DNA of 64,000 nucleotides from Trichoplax adhaerens. Its lineage: Eukaryota > Placozoa > Uniplacotomia > Trichoplacea > Trichoplacidae. The notes below the pieces were generated by a model. That model was not told the origin of the DNA. It was given only the letters and a program-made list of their open reading frames with translations, and ran no database searches. The stretch covers positions 3,189,264 to 3,253,263 of the forward strand of contig NW_002060943.1 in assembly GCF_000150275.1 (NCBI RefSeq), in the 5' to 3' direction. Position 1 is the first letter of the stretch, and each line of letters starts with the position of its first letter. The translations under genes were made by a program, and so were the position numbers. This document shows positions 37,301-49,574 of the stretch, one piece after another.

Positions 37301-37892
37301 CTTGAAATGTTTTAATATTGTATATAGCAAGTTATGCAACTATGATAACGAGTAGAAATATATTGTAAAAACTGGAAAGTACATATATTATATTTAAGTT
37401 AGGTAATGTTAATGGTATATGTTTTTGTCTGTCAAAAATATATAGGCATAGATAATTTATCATCTCGTAGATTTGATGGAAAGGCTGATAACGATGCAAC
37501 ATCTGATACTACGTAAGTAGACACTTGTTTATACTTTACTGTCTATCTTAGTCGAATTGAAGTGTAGTATATACCTTCATGTACTAACGATCAATTTCTT
37601 CTCCCATTTCATCCAATACTAATACACTCTAGCTGTGCAATATGCATGGATGATTATAAGAAACGAGAAAAGATTCGGGAATTACCTTGTTCTCATGGTT
37701 TTCATGCACGTTGTGTTGATAAATGGCTGCGGGTGAGCGACGGGAATAATTTTGTAGCTTATTATACATGATTTATCCGATATTATGAAAATGTGTTTAT
37801 TTTATAGTTAATAGTCAATGATACTTATTTTTAACTTGTAGCAACACAATTCGTGTCCAATTTGTCGAGAAAATATCAATCCTACTGTGTAG
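34351..37892 (+). CDS. RING-H2 E3 ubiquitin ligase with candidate SUMO-interacting motifs (Arkadia/RNF111-like)
   Basis: Exons 34351-35483, 35718-36135, 36327-36455, 36564-36623, 36870-37115, 37226-37292, 37446-37512, 37633-37732 and 37842-37892 total 2,271 nt (756 residues) with matching phases. The start is the ATG in ACCATGGCG, just after a 5'-UTR acceptor. Residues 1-480 are Ser/Asn/Thr-rich and disordered. Three hydrophobic cores lie in acidic context: VIVLDDD (about 484-490), TVIDLCE (511-517) and IEVISL (530-535); these fit SUMO-interacting motifs. The C-terminal RING-H2 has ligands C708, C711, C726, H728, H731, C734, C745 and C748 and ends eight residues later. A long disordered protein with tandem SIMs and a terminal RING-H2 is the plan of Arkadia, a SUMO-targeted ligase acting in TGF-beta signalling. 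The RING alone would also fit the RNF38/44 group, so the orthology is likely but not proven. Retention of the first intron would stop at 35485-35487. Confidence 0.88.
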
Positions 37893-38849
37893 CTCCTGGT
37901 GCATCGGGCTCTGACAACGCCGTGCCCAATTAGTGACTGTGAATTAATTTTGATTTAATGTACTTGTTTTATAATTTTGTATGATAATAATATACGTACA
38001 GTACAATAACTAGTTAATGGAATAGTAGTCTTAAAATATATCCGTACAGTGGATTATTTTATAAAATTATTCGAGATATATAAAAATCAGATAATTGTAA
38101 TTATGTAGGTCTTGTCGCAGATACTTGACCATATTTTAATTTCCGTATGTCGCACAAACAGTGGTTTACTTTTATATAAGTGCGTAGAATTGTACGATTA
38201 GTATATGATCAGTTTATTTTAAAAATGTGATTTATATACTAAAGAAAGTTACATATAATATTCCATAAATAAAAGATATGCCGATTTTAGATACAGTAAT
38301 TACGTACTACATTAGTACCGGATTTGCAATCTTCGCTGGTAAATACGAGATAAGTAATCGACTAGACGGTAGTCTTTGACCTAAATAGTACTGTACTGTA
38401 TCGGCTACTGAATACTTTCAACATAACTTGAATGATTACTGTAAAATTAAGTATTTATCTATCTATCTCTCTCTCTCTCTATATGTATATGTATCAACAT
38501 AAGTACGATATCTATATATCTGATATAGTGTCCCAAGCATCATGTACGAAATCGAAATTTTTCTTAATAAAATTGTATTGCTACGCTTAAACAATAAAAT
38601 CTTAGAATTTCGAATTATTTTAGCCTAGATTTTTTATATATTTGTAGTAGCAAGACTGCGGCTGTATGTATACGTTATTAAATAGATATTACAAAATAGA
38701 AATTTCTGTACTTGAAGCAGTGGAATTAGCGTGTTATTATTAAATTAATGGTCAAATATTCTGTACAGAAGAATTTTGTTAATTACATATGCTAATGTCT
38801 GCACTCTTGGTTTCTGTAATCTTGGACCATAAGAGTATTATCGTTGACA
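37893..38849. other. Convergent 3' untranslated region
   Basis: Space between the stops of the RING-H2 gene (plus strand) and C2CD5 (minus strand). It is AT-rich and holds a CT microsatellite at 38467-38480. No coding sequence seen. Confidence 0.6.
38268..38273 (+). promoter_or_regulatory. Poly(A) signal, RING-H2 gene
   Basis: A canonical AATAAA 376 bases after the stop codon at 37892, in AT-rich sequence. It gives a plausible 3' end before the tail-to-tail C2CD5 gene. Confidence 0.5.
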
Positions 38850-41800
38850 TCAGCAGAGTGTCTCTGTAGATCGTTTCATGCTATTAAGGTAACTAGTAGA
38901 TCTTCGTACTGATGAAGTCGAATCTTCATATACAGTCACTTCAGCTACATCGCCACTAATATTAATTAAGCACTGACCCTATTAATTAGGTAATAAATTC
39001 AATAACCGTTAGAGATAAAGGTAAGACGGTAATTTTTTCAAGTGAAAATTTAGAGATTAATGCTGCACTATAGATATCATAAAACAATTTGACAATTCGT
39101 ATTCGATAGCTATTCAACCTGATTCCGGTGAGTATTGTCTTCGATGAATAATTCATTTAAACGGTAAGATAAAAAGGCATTACCACCGATAGCGCGCGTG
39201 TAAGCTCGTATGATGGCATGAACTTCAGTTAGTGCTCGGTAAATAAAGCCAGCTTTATCACCAAACTAAAAAAGATAATACTTTTGTTACAGATTATTTA
39301 AAATAATTACAGAAACAGCAAAAATTATCACTATAAGAATACAAAGAAAAGACCTACCTCTCTAATCGAGGTACTTTCACGAATGAATGACATATTAAAA
39401 TATCCAAGGTAACAATCTACTCGACCGGATGGAATCTGTGATGTCGTAGTTACTAATACAGATGTAGGCTGCCACGCACATAAATTAGGAGAAAATCATT
39501 TCAAATACTCCATCCTTTACAAGAATTGCATTGAGATATTAGTCACAATTTTCACCTTATATTCTTTTTTAATCTTTGGATGCGGCTGAACTTGCTCATT
39601 CATATCTTCAAATTGGAAGATCATATTCGTATGGCTGCCATCAGCTTGTACCGTAACATTTCCTTCTATAGTAATTGTAATATCCACATAGTTAATATCT
39701 AAATATTGTTTCAAAGAAAACTCGTAAAAATAAACTTACCAATAACAGCGTTATCGGAGCTTCCGAAACTTATCTTTCTTTCAAGCTTGAGCAATGTTGC
39801 AACCGTGTATAGCTAGCACAATATACAGTTGTAGCAAGACTTATGTATAAGTATAGCACTACAAAATAAATGTAGATCAACAGATAACCAATTACCTCGA
39901 TTTCATCGCCATTTAATCTAAGTGTATGATTTATGCCGCATAAACAACAAGGTAATTGCTTTCGTGCTTTAAAATGAAGGTACTGAAACATAACCGCATA
40001 ATATTAACACCAATAACAATAATACGTATATAACTAGTGATCATACCAAAGATTTATTACCTGGTTCGCTTGTTTACAAAAGTCGGATAGATGTGCGTTA
40101 GAGGATGGAATTGAAATATACTGTACTCCAGTCATAGTCTAAACAAGCATACTTTTTTAAAATGTATACGATAATCATAAATTCTTATGATAACAATACG
40201 CATTAACAACGAAACTTACTTGAAAAGTGCTCGATAAATATCTGATCCCAGGAAGGCAGTCAGTATTACATTGGTATAAACCTATTTAAAGTCGTAATAT
40301 CGGAACGTGGTTTACACATGACTTTAGTATACGAGTAATCGTAAATAACTTAGATATAGAGTCTTAATTACGAACCCTTTGGTAATTGCTCGTCTAGGAG
40401 TACCGATAGCGTTTCAGTAGACAAGTCATCAACCTATAATAAGAAAGTGCGGTAACAACTATGTCAAAATAATGCTATTCAAAAATTGATTAATCGAATA
40501 TCAATTACAGAGACTTTATACCTGTAAATAAGCTAACTGTTTAACCGGACTATCTTCAGCAATTTTCATTTCTGTTAATCCTCCTTTGCTTTCGGTTCTT
40601 CGATGTCGGCCTGGATCTCGTATGGTGGGATTGACAACATCAGTTGGAGTTCTGACTTCGTCGGTTGGAGATGCAGTATTTCTGTCGGTATTTTCTTCTT
40701 GCAAACCGTACAGTTGAGTATTGGTTGCTAACGTTTCCCGTAACTGCTGCTGAATGATTTTTAATGAAGTTGCGTGCACATCGGATCCCTATTAATGTTT
40801 ACAAGTATTTTAATTTTGGACTATCCATTATTTGCTGTGAACATGATACATAGAGCAGATCGCTATTATTACTTACACTTGTCTCTGCATTATTAATAAA
40901 ATCTGGCGTATCAGGGGACGGTAAAGCCGTCAAATAAACGGCTGTTGCGGTCTGTGAATAATTTCAGTTTAGATATGTTACATATACAATACACCCAACT
41001 ATATGCATTGGTACAGTACATTACAGATATGAAATATTTACCGCTACAGCAGCCATTGCCGTATCACCTATGGAAACATTGATTTGTAGACCAAATAAAC
41101 TATTCATTCCTTTTATCTGGGTATACATCAAGTGAGAAAGGGATATTACGTAATTGGAGCTTTATATGCAATAGTATAATCCATCTGGAGTACCTTCAAT
41201 TTACTCAAGAGTTGCTGGTGCAATTCATACACAAGGAATGGCAGTTTCTATTGCATTAATGCCATATTGGAAAATTCAATATATGAACAATTACAAATTC
41301 TAAATCACAAAATACCTCATTGACAATATAAGCATGAGATTCCTTTTGAGCCTTTCTTGTACTGCGAATGACTCTAGATATCCATTCATTAGAAGGTAAT
41401 CGAATCAAAAACGATTACATAAGATTTAAAGATGAAGAATTAAATGTCAGCAGTTTCATTCGTTAAAGTTCTCAGAACAGAGTGGTGATTTATTATTTTC
41501 CTACCTAGCTTGTATATAGCATCCTCGTCCACGTATAGCAAATTCAGGAGGTGTTTCAATAGTATTAAACAGTACGTCTGGGACCCTTCCTCGACTGCAA
41601 ATAGCAAATCAAGAGCAAATGCCAAAAATTAAACTCGAATAATTAATTCATCAAAAACAATTTTCGATAGTCTTGTTCCGGTTGATATGAGCAAATATCC
41701 TCTAAAACTAGATTATGGACTTTTACCTGCAAAAATTACATAAGTTAATTTTTGTGGGTAAAGGCAATTCATTTTCTTGATAAGGAATATGGTAAATTCC

Positions 41801-44378
41801 ACAACCAGAATTATGAGGTTCTTCCCTATTTATAGTTTCATAATTAGAGAAGTCGACGATACGAATAAATATCTTTACAGATAACGGTTCAAACTGACCC
41901 CAAATCGGTACTTTTAGAAGAGGCGTCATTGCGAAAAGCATTGGTAACTAGTATTAAGTAGACATGTTATGGTAAGTCGTACGAGGAATCACAATATTGG
42001 GAATAATGCTAGCGGAAAACAGATAACATGTTGTTACCTTGCGCTGATACGTTTACAGCCGTTCCAATAGCAGACAGAAGGCATAAATCATCACTGATAT
42101 GAGAAATAAAGTTTAAAAAGGCAGTTAATTTAGGGCGATGTTATAAAGGTACTAGGCAAAGCATAGTTAAGATAAGAACCATATCGACAAGCTTTCAGAG
42201 TAGCCGGCCACACAATCACATTCAAGCAATTTTGCATGAGATTGAATTTCCAATCGTAGTTCGCGCCACCACGAATCCCGTACTTCCGATTCATCTTTTG
42301 CAGTGTAAGAAGATCATAGTTGAGCACGTGTTATGCTTAACATTTCTTTGCAATAACGATACAAATGGTTCCTTACCGGGATTATCGATTTTATCTAGCA
42401 GCTTAACTGATCTAGCTGATACAATCCCACCAACAGATTTCAGAAATCCAGCAGGAAACGACGAGATAGTAAAGAATTTAAATTCCTATGTATTTTGATA
42501 GAAAAATATATCTCAAAATTTAAGCATTCACAGGTTGCTTTGAAAGATCACTACACTAATTAATTTGAAGTTCTAAAGTTTAGATGCAGTTAGGTTAGAA
42601 TATCTTACGGTCGTATCGAAACCCGATGGTGGTTGCCATGTTGGTACGATTGGATTCACTAAAAAGTAGCATATTTGTATCCAATGTTAATAATTAAAAG
42701 ATGTACTTAGATGCCATCAATGAAAGACTTAAGCTATTGTCTGTACTAAAATTACCGCTAGGTCCTGATGGAATTCCATCCGAGGAAGATGTTGATGATG
42801 CATGTATCAATAAATTGCCATCTTTTCCTACACTGATACAACGATTTTTTACTGGTGTCGAGGGTGCTTTCGATTGAATTTGATTATGAAGGTCGATATC
42901 GATTGGAGACGAACTAACTTCTTGAATAATCTTGTCTTTAAAGGCTTTTTTTGGTCTATCGGAAAAGGATTTTAGTCATTTAATATATTCAGGTGGAGCT
43001 ACGCGATCCATAATCGTAAAATCTTTGTCTAGATTTTGTCTAATCAAGGCAACACATACAGTACCTTTCAATTCTGTCAGGACTACCAATGGTTTGGTCA
43101 TCAATGTTAGTAATTCGTGAGTGAGTAGTAGATAAATGTGGCGATGATACAATACTAAGTTTTCTAATTACAGCTGCTGTGCCAATACCTCGTACCACAA
43201 TGCCGGATTCACCTTCAACGTCAATGCATTGTCTATACCTATTTATTTATAATGCATTTCAAGTATAGGAAAGAATTATAGCCAGTGCAGCTAGAATAGC
43301 TGTATTGCCATATGTCACGCAAAGCAATAACACTGCATCATAGTTACCCCAAGACAGCATTTCCATTTAGTTCAATAACCTTATTCCCAGTTTTTCGTTG
43401 TACTTCACCTAAATCGTCGAGAGCATTCGTCATTGGCATCGCTATGCTATTGTAAATATTACGGCTCTGATATACAGTAGCAAGCATCTAGTCATACCTG
43501 AAAGTCGTTGCAAAAGACGTTGCCGGGCTTGATTGGAAGTTCTTGAGCTTCTGATTTTATCGCGCCACTAATACAATAAAGATCAAAATCATTTACCATA
43601 GTCAGCATATACTCCAGAGAGTTACTATTTTATTTAACACATATACCTCGTATTCAGGATCATTGTTTACTACTAATTCTTCAACCAATCCTAGAATATT
43701 TGTGATTTGGTAGCCATGAGGTATTTCAGTGGCTAAATGTTGGACATAATAAAATTTTAAATTATTTGTTATTAAGATTTTAAACTGTAGTTCAATGTAT
43801 ACCATTAAGCCATTAACCATGTTGCTCTACCAAATCTACTTTGATGGCAGAATCATTAAACATTTATACTGTACTTACAGGAGAACATTTTCACACCACA
43901 AGAGGATTCTTTAAATTTATTAAAATCACGAAATAATTCTACCGTGACTATAATGTTCAGCTCACCGCGGACACCTGTATGGTTGTATCGGTTATGCCAG
44001 AACAATTTTAATTTAAAAAACTATTATTATTCGAGATCTAATGACAAGAAAGTTTCGTATTACCTCTTAGCGTGTCATAAACCGGAAACCAACCCGATAG
44101 TTGTTGGGAAGAACTCCTTTGCAATAGCGGAGTAAGGCAGACATAAACCTTTGATTTGATAAATTGTTATAATAATATGATCTTGATGAGCGCATTATGG
44201 AGTAAAACGATAGCTTTTAATTATTGCCTCTCATTCATTTATACATATTGCACATTATGTATAATCTAAGATCAAGACAAACGTCAATTTAAGCGCAGTA
44301 TAACAAGTTAATAAAGCCAGTTATATTAAGTCATGTAATAACCGAAATCGATCCATTAAACACAACTACAGTACGAAC

Positions 44379-44415
<37 letters not shown>

Positions 44416-46379
44416 TCGTAATGATGAATTGACTGTATAAGTGTACGTTGGAGATTGCTCATTAGGAGATCATTTTAGTGCAATATAGTATAAATTTATT
44501 TGGAATTATATTCATTTAAACAAATTTCAAAGAGTTTATGTTGTATTTGCAAAGGTATTTAATTTACTTATTACCATTCCAATAGCATCGTGGGCGGTAT
44601 ACGTATCATGATCTAGAACCCTTTCAAATTGTTTCAAAGCAACTCATTAATTTTCTTTAATTAACAGTAGAAAATAAAACTTGGAAGTTTAAATTCAGCC
44701 GAAAGCGAACATCACCTAAAATGATCTATAAACTAAAACTATTTTGTATACTCATATAATAGCCAAGATAGAAAATACGCAATTAATGCCGGGAAGTTGC
44801 TTACTTTATTTCCAAGCATCTGTCTTGTACTTCTTCATCATCAGCCTATATAATAGGTATAATGCTAGTTAGAAATTGACACATATAATCCTACATTTAT
44901 ATATCAAAGTTACTTACATATCACAATCTATACTAAGTACATCTACTAGTAGTCTATCCTTTATTAAAGATTTTTTTGTGATTCCGTATACGGTACAGTT
45001 GATTAGAAATGGCCGTTATCTGTAGATCTACAGTAAAAGTTACAGTTATCTAGTGGCCACTGACCTCAAAGCGAAACCAGTCGCATTTCCAAGAAGGATT
45101 AAGTGTACGCTTACAAACATCAGTTTTGTAAGTATTACTACCAAACTTGACCTGTACAAGTAAGGTAACAAATAGAAAAGTGTTAATGTTACCAGAGGTA
45201 TATTGAATTAACCGTAAAAATGAAGGATTGCACTTAGTTCCTGGCGTATACTTTTCATCACATGAAACATAAAACGTTATATGCCATAGTATTTGAGCAA
45301 AGGTAATAGAATTATCATATTATTTAATATCACGAATTTTTGTAAGTATTTCAGCGACAAAAATGAATACCATCAATGTACCCATATCGAACGACATTCC
45401 CCAAGTATGAATGGATAAGTTAACGAGATGACAGATATGCAACTGATTCATCAATTGAATAAGGTATCGGAGTCATTTGCGATAGAATTTATAACGGTAA
45501 CTCTTGTATGTTGATGAAAGAAAATTCGTATTCAGGATATATGAAAAAGTAGGGTTTAAAAGGATAGAGTTTCATGTGCATTTCTTCCGTAGTACAGTAC
45601 AATGCATTCAGAAATGAATTAACACTAATACGTATTGTTTATCTACTTTATTTTAGTACTTGATCCCAAAATTGAAATACACCAAGACTAGATTGAACAA
45701 AGTTGTCCAAAGCTAGAGAGTAGTTTGTGTATCACTTTCTAAGCATGTCGCAAGACTGGATTAAATTTAATAGGATTGTATTGACGATGGTGGCAGAATT
45801 GTGCAAATATGGAATAAAGGGGAAATGCAGGCATTGTCATGAGCAGGACGTTATTGTGTATGGTACTAGGCTACTAGCTACTACTCGTCTTTTCAGGGGT
45901 TGGTCGTAATTTTGGGAATTGGCCATTTTCGATCACACCTAATACTACTAGCGCAACGACAGTATTGTTTGAAAACTATTGTGCATCAGAGAGAATACAA
46001 GTTGGCAAGATTTGGTTTGAAAGTAAGCGGTCCACTCGTATAACAATACAGGATACAACGATGACAAGACATGTTATTCCTCTTCTTTCTACCTAGGCCT
46101 AGGCAAATAAGGCTACATTCTACCCACTGCTTCCAACTGAAATTGATCGATTGTCGACAATTTGTGGTAGTTTGATATTGGCAAAATTACTTATATGCCA
46201 CAGCATATTTTCGTATTTACTAATATGCCACTCAAAAAATCTTTGCAAAGGTTAGACATGTACTTCGCTTTCACTGTAGCAATACGTACCTCAACAAATG
46301 CATCGGCTAAATCGCTCGCCCGATCCATGACGGGAAAATTGCGACCAGCGACTATTTTTACATTGATTTTGGCCGGCAT
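38850..46379 (-). CDS. C2CD5: C2 domain-containing protein 5 (CDP138) orthologue
   Basis: Ca2+-binding membrane-trafficking protein; the vertebrate protein promotes insulin-stimulated GLUT4 vesicle fusion. Exons: 46290-46379, 45065-45151, 44805-44845, 44575-44620, 44064-44148, 43879-43974, 43647-43732, 43498-43567, 43348-43408, 43156-43238 (or to 43172), 42756-42944, 42609-42658, 42377-42485, 42180-42294, 42038-42093, 41727-41910, 41505-41594, 41316-41373, 41194-41247, 41042-41116, 40877-40951, 40522-40788, 40376-40433, 40220-40281, 40061-40138, 39896-39982, 39740-39812, 39556-39698, 39358-39468, 39119-39265, 38850-38978. This gives about 984 residues against about 1,000 in vertebrates. The N-terminal C2 domain keeps the acidic loops MDRASDLADAFVE and LDHDTYTAHDAIG. 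Conserved blocks follow: VEELVVNNDPEYE, VGGIVSARSVKLLDKI, CGIYHIPYQENELPLP, RVPDVLFNTIE, LPCCLCGIN and a C-terminal AIGGNAFLSYRLNELF. The region 42990-43170 is ambiguous; a small exon near 43006-43042 could be used with the shorter end of the preceding exon. An upstream in-frame ATG at 46394 is possible. Confidence 0.94.
44381..44410. repeat. (TA)15 microsatellite
   Basis: Thirty bases of uninterrupted TA in a C2CD5 intron, followed by CACAC. Confidence 0.95.
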
Positions 46380-46394
46380 GATCCTACACTCCAT

Positions 46395-47340
46395 TAAGAA
46401 TAAGTATATTTTGATCAGTCGAAGGTTTATGCTTGTATGTCTATTCGTTGAACAAGTATTGTCATGGATCGCTTTATCAATTCAATATGGTTACAAAGCA
46501 GCACTATCAACAACAAATCTTGATGTTGTATCAGATGTACAGTATATGACGATTGGCATCATACTTTTACTTATTGGATTCAACTACCGTACCTGAATGG
46601 CTTTCTTTCTTACCGGGATCAACCAAGTTGGTACAGTAGAGTCAGTGCAAGGAGTTAATGCTAGGTGTAATATCCAAATCAATCAATTCGTTCTCTGTCG
46701 TTTTTGATCTCTTACTTACTCCTTCTGTGCAATCTTTTTGACGTTCTCTACAAATCCACTGCAGTTCAACAACATCCACACATGTTGAGCAGTCTATTGG
46801 GGGATGCTGTTGGATACCGATGCAATCCTAATCCAGTAATGGACAAATGGGTTGTTGGAAGCTTCTTCGACGTCACTAGCCGGCTCCCGACACTTTGCAA
46901 AAAGACCAATTCGCTTGGCTTGAAATTGTTGTACACTTCGCCAATCTTTGGATGGGAAATCACAGCAGATTAACTCAGCACTACATAGATTCCAAGTTAT
47001 TCACTGCTAGAAATTCTATCAATTGCCAATAGATCAATATTGATCAATTTTCTACTTCATGCAATGCAAGAAAAACTAATATTAAACTTGTCAGTCAGCA
47101 CTGGTCTAATCATAGTCAACACTTAATCTAGTGTTGTTAATCAATATGATTTCTTTGGCGTCAGCCAGACAGCCGCCGTTACACTGGTCTAGTACGACCA
47201 TAGTGGTACTCTAGAGTGCGTCTACAGTGTATAGTACCGTACCGCGTACAGTACTGTGTCAAGGGTATCAACATCGCTTTATTGCGCATGCACCAAACAG
47301 GAGATCAGCCTGTGAATGGGGAGGGGGGGGAGGGGGGTAC
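46395..47340. other. Upstream region of C2CD5, G-rich end
   Basis: This should contain the C2CD5 promoter and leader. Sequence at 46790-46930 and 47150-47290 is richer in GC than its surroundings. A minus-strand TGACGTCG lies near 46874. Long G runs at 47318-47337 (4, 9 and 6 G) could form a quadruplex on the plus strand. No coding sequence accepted. Confidence 0.4.
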
Positions 47341-47882
47341 AAAAAATGAATTCAATCGTCGATGTCATTAGTTTATTTTCATCAATTAAATGAACTCGAT
47401 TCTCTGTCCTTTTAAACTTGAAAATGCAGCGAATACGAATAGAAGCATCAAAGGAAGTATAGATAAAAGATAAAATCGTAAATTGCATACGGCTTTATAT
47501 CCCTGACGTTGGGCCTTGAACGGACCTTTACATGTTCAGTAGGTTGTCCCTTTTTAGACAGTACTGGAGTAAGACAACATGCTTAAATACCGATACATTT
47601 TAACCAACGTTTCAAAAAATGAATTCTATCGTCGATGTCATTAGTTTATTTTCATCAATTAAATGAACTCGATTCTCTGTCCTTTTAAACTTGAAAATGC
47701 AGCGAATACGAATAGAAGCATCAAAGGAAGTATAGATAAAAGATAAAATCGTAAATTGCATACGGCTTTATATCCCTGACGTTGGGCTAATCGCCTTGAA
47801 CGGACCTTTACACGTTCAGTAGGTTGTCCCTTTTTAGACAGTACTGGAGTAAGACAACATACTTAAATACCGCTACATTTTG
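47341..47882. repeat. Recent tandem duplication of about 270 bp
   Basis: Copy 1 (47341-47601) and copy 2 (47614-47882) start with AAAAAATGAATTC, lie 273 bp apart, and are almost identical. Shared landmarks are GTCGATGTCATTAGTTTATT, GAATACGAATAGAAGCATCA and TTTAGACAGTACTGGAGTAA. Copy 2 has a small CTAATCG-type insertion. Neither copy encodes a recognisable protein. Confidence 0.93.
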
Positions 47883-49574
47883 GTATTGTCCGTGCTATTA
47901 CTAGAGGCCATTTTAGGACAAAGCCGTGAAATTCCTAAATGGACGCTTTAAATCCTATAGGACTCTTTATTGATGTCATTACATGCGGTGAAAAAAGAAA
48001 TGGATGCTTCCAATGATATCACTGTCATCTTTTGAATATTTTACTGATATGAAAATCTTGAATCATAATAGAAATGTATTCTGCGAGACGTAGAATACTG
48101 TATGCTAGACCATGGACGACTACAAGAAGAGTGTAGATCTTCTTTTAATAGTCCTGGCTACACTTACCACATCAACCATGTCAGTCTCATAAAGGTAAAA
48201 AACCTCTAGGCACGCAATAAGTAATACTACGTACCTATTCATACATGACCTAGAAGAGAGTTGGCATTGAATGACGATATTGTCAAAAATAAATTAATTA
48301 TAATTATCATGAATAAATTATACGTCTATAATGATTGATGATTTCATTGCCGAACTCTTTCACTTAATTTACTGTGATGTAGGGTTGATTAATCAGCGCA
48401 TGTACTATTTTATATGAGCTCTGGTCAATGTACTGTTATAATTGAGTTGTCCTTAATGCGAAACAACATGGACTTAATCTAAATCGAATTGAATATATTA
48501 TAAAATGTTAAGATTTCACCATCTTTATGGCATACCAATACTGTTTAGCAACGCGACTGGACGCTTATTTTTCGACTATTGTAATAGAGTTATTATGTAG
48601 TATACGCATAATTGCTCAAAATGTGTAAGTTCACGCTTATACTCAGGGCTATTCAAAGCATAGTAATTTTTTAAATCAATCCTAAAAGTCTATAAAGCAA
48701 AGCAATAGAATAGTTGAGAGTGTTCATACAGGTAACATTTACGTAAGTGTCGTGCTAATACCGTCCATGATACCATCTTAAAGTGAGTAAACGTTGTTAT
48801 CGTTTCACTAAACGATAGAAGCTCAAGCCTTTCTACTATTTTTTTTTCTCTATAGGCTTACGCTTAGAACATAAATTTAACTCTCAATATGACCTCGATA
48901 GTGTTTAAATCTGTTTACTTGATGGCAGACCAGTAAAAATATAAATGCTGAAGAGATAATCTTGGTAAAGTGACTCAGCGTTTTAAAGACAGTGATAATC
49001 TAAATGCTGCAATCAAATAAAATTGTTCACCGGGACAAAATTTGGGAATAAAATCAATCAATCAATAACAAGTGAACTTAATAAAAGGTAATTAGTATTG
49101 TACTTATTCGCGAAATAACTTAATAGCGGTTACCAGCTGATTATTCAAGCTCAATAGATTAATCTAATACTACTTTGAGAAAGAGCCTCATATAGCATTA
49201 TGTTAAAACATTAAAACATGAAAGTAGGATACATACGAGTATATATATAATATTTTGAACTTATCAATCTATTTTGTTTATACTGTAGATAATTACTATG
49301 GGTATTCAAACAATAACCTTAACACTGAATAGTTTAATAAACGTAAAATTACTCTTCCTTTTCTTAGTTTTCTGAAAACAGTACAATTTAGTTAATTACC
49401 TATACAGTATTCAGCGCATTATCTTTTTATCATAGACTACGCTATATGAATAGCACAGAATAAAATAAAATAAATCGATGGAAATAGATACAGGGGCATA
49501 CAGTATCTTATTAACTGTGTACATATGGCACGATCCTAAAATTCACATATTGCGTTCTATATGGCGAATAATAT
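47883..49574. other. Gene-free stretch, 3' flank of the protease
   Basis: AT-rich sequence without conserved reading frames. It should include the 3' untranslated region of the aspartic protease, which ends at 49575 on the minus strand. Nothing else seen. Confidence 0.5.

Noticed and set aside
41640-41724. Apparent extension of a C2CD5 exon reading KVHNLVLEDI in another frame
   Set aside because: It resembled the next conserved block, but a proper exon (41505-41594) matches that block much better with correct splice sites and phase.
45727-45909. 60-codon plus-strand frame with CRHCHEQD resembling half a zinc site
   Set aside because: Lies in C2CD5 intron 1; only one cysteine/histidine cluster and no paired ligands.
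46195-46596. 133-codon plus-strand open frame with hydrophobic C-terminal half
   Set aside because: Its first half is the exact antisense of C2CD5 exon 1, which is strongly conserved; no independent family resemblance.
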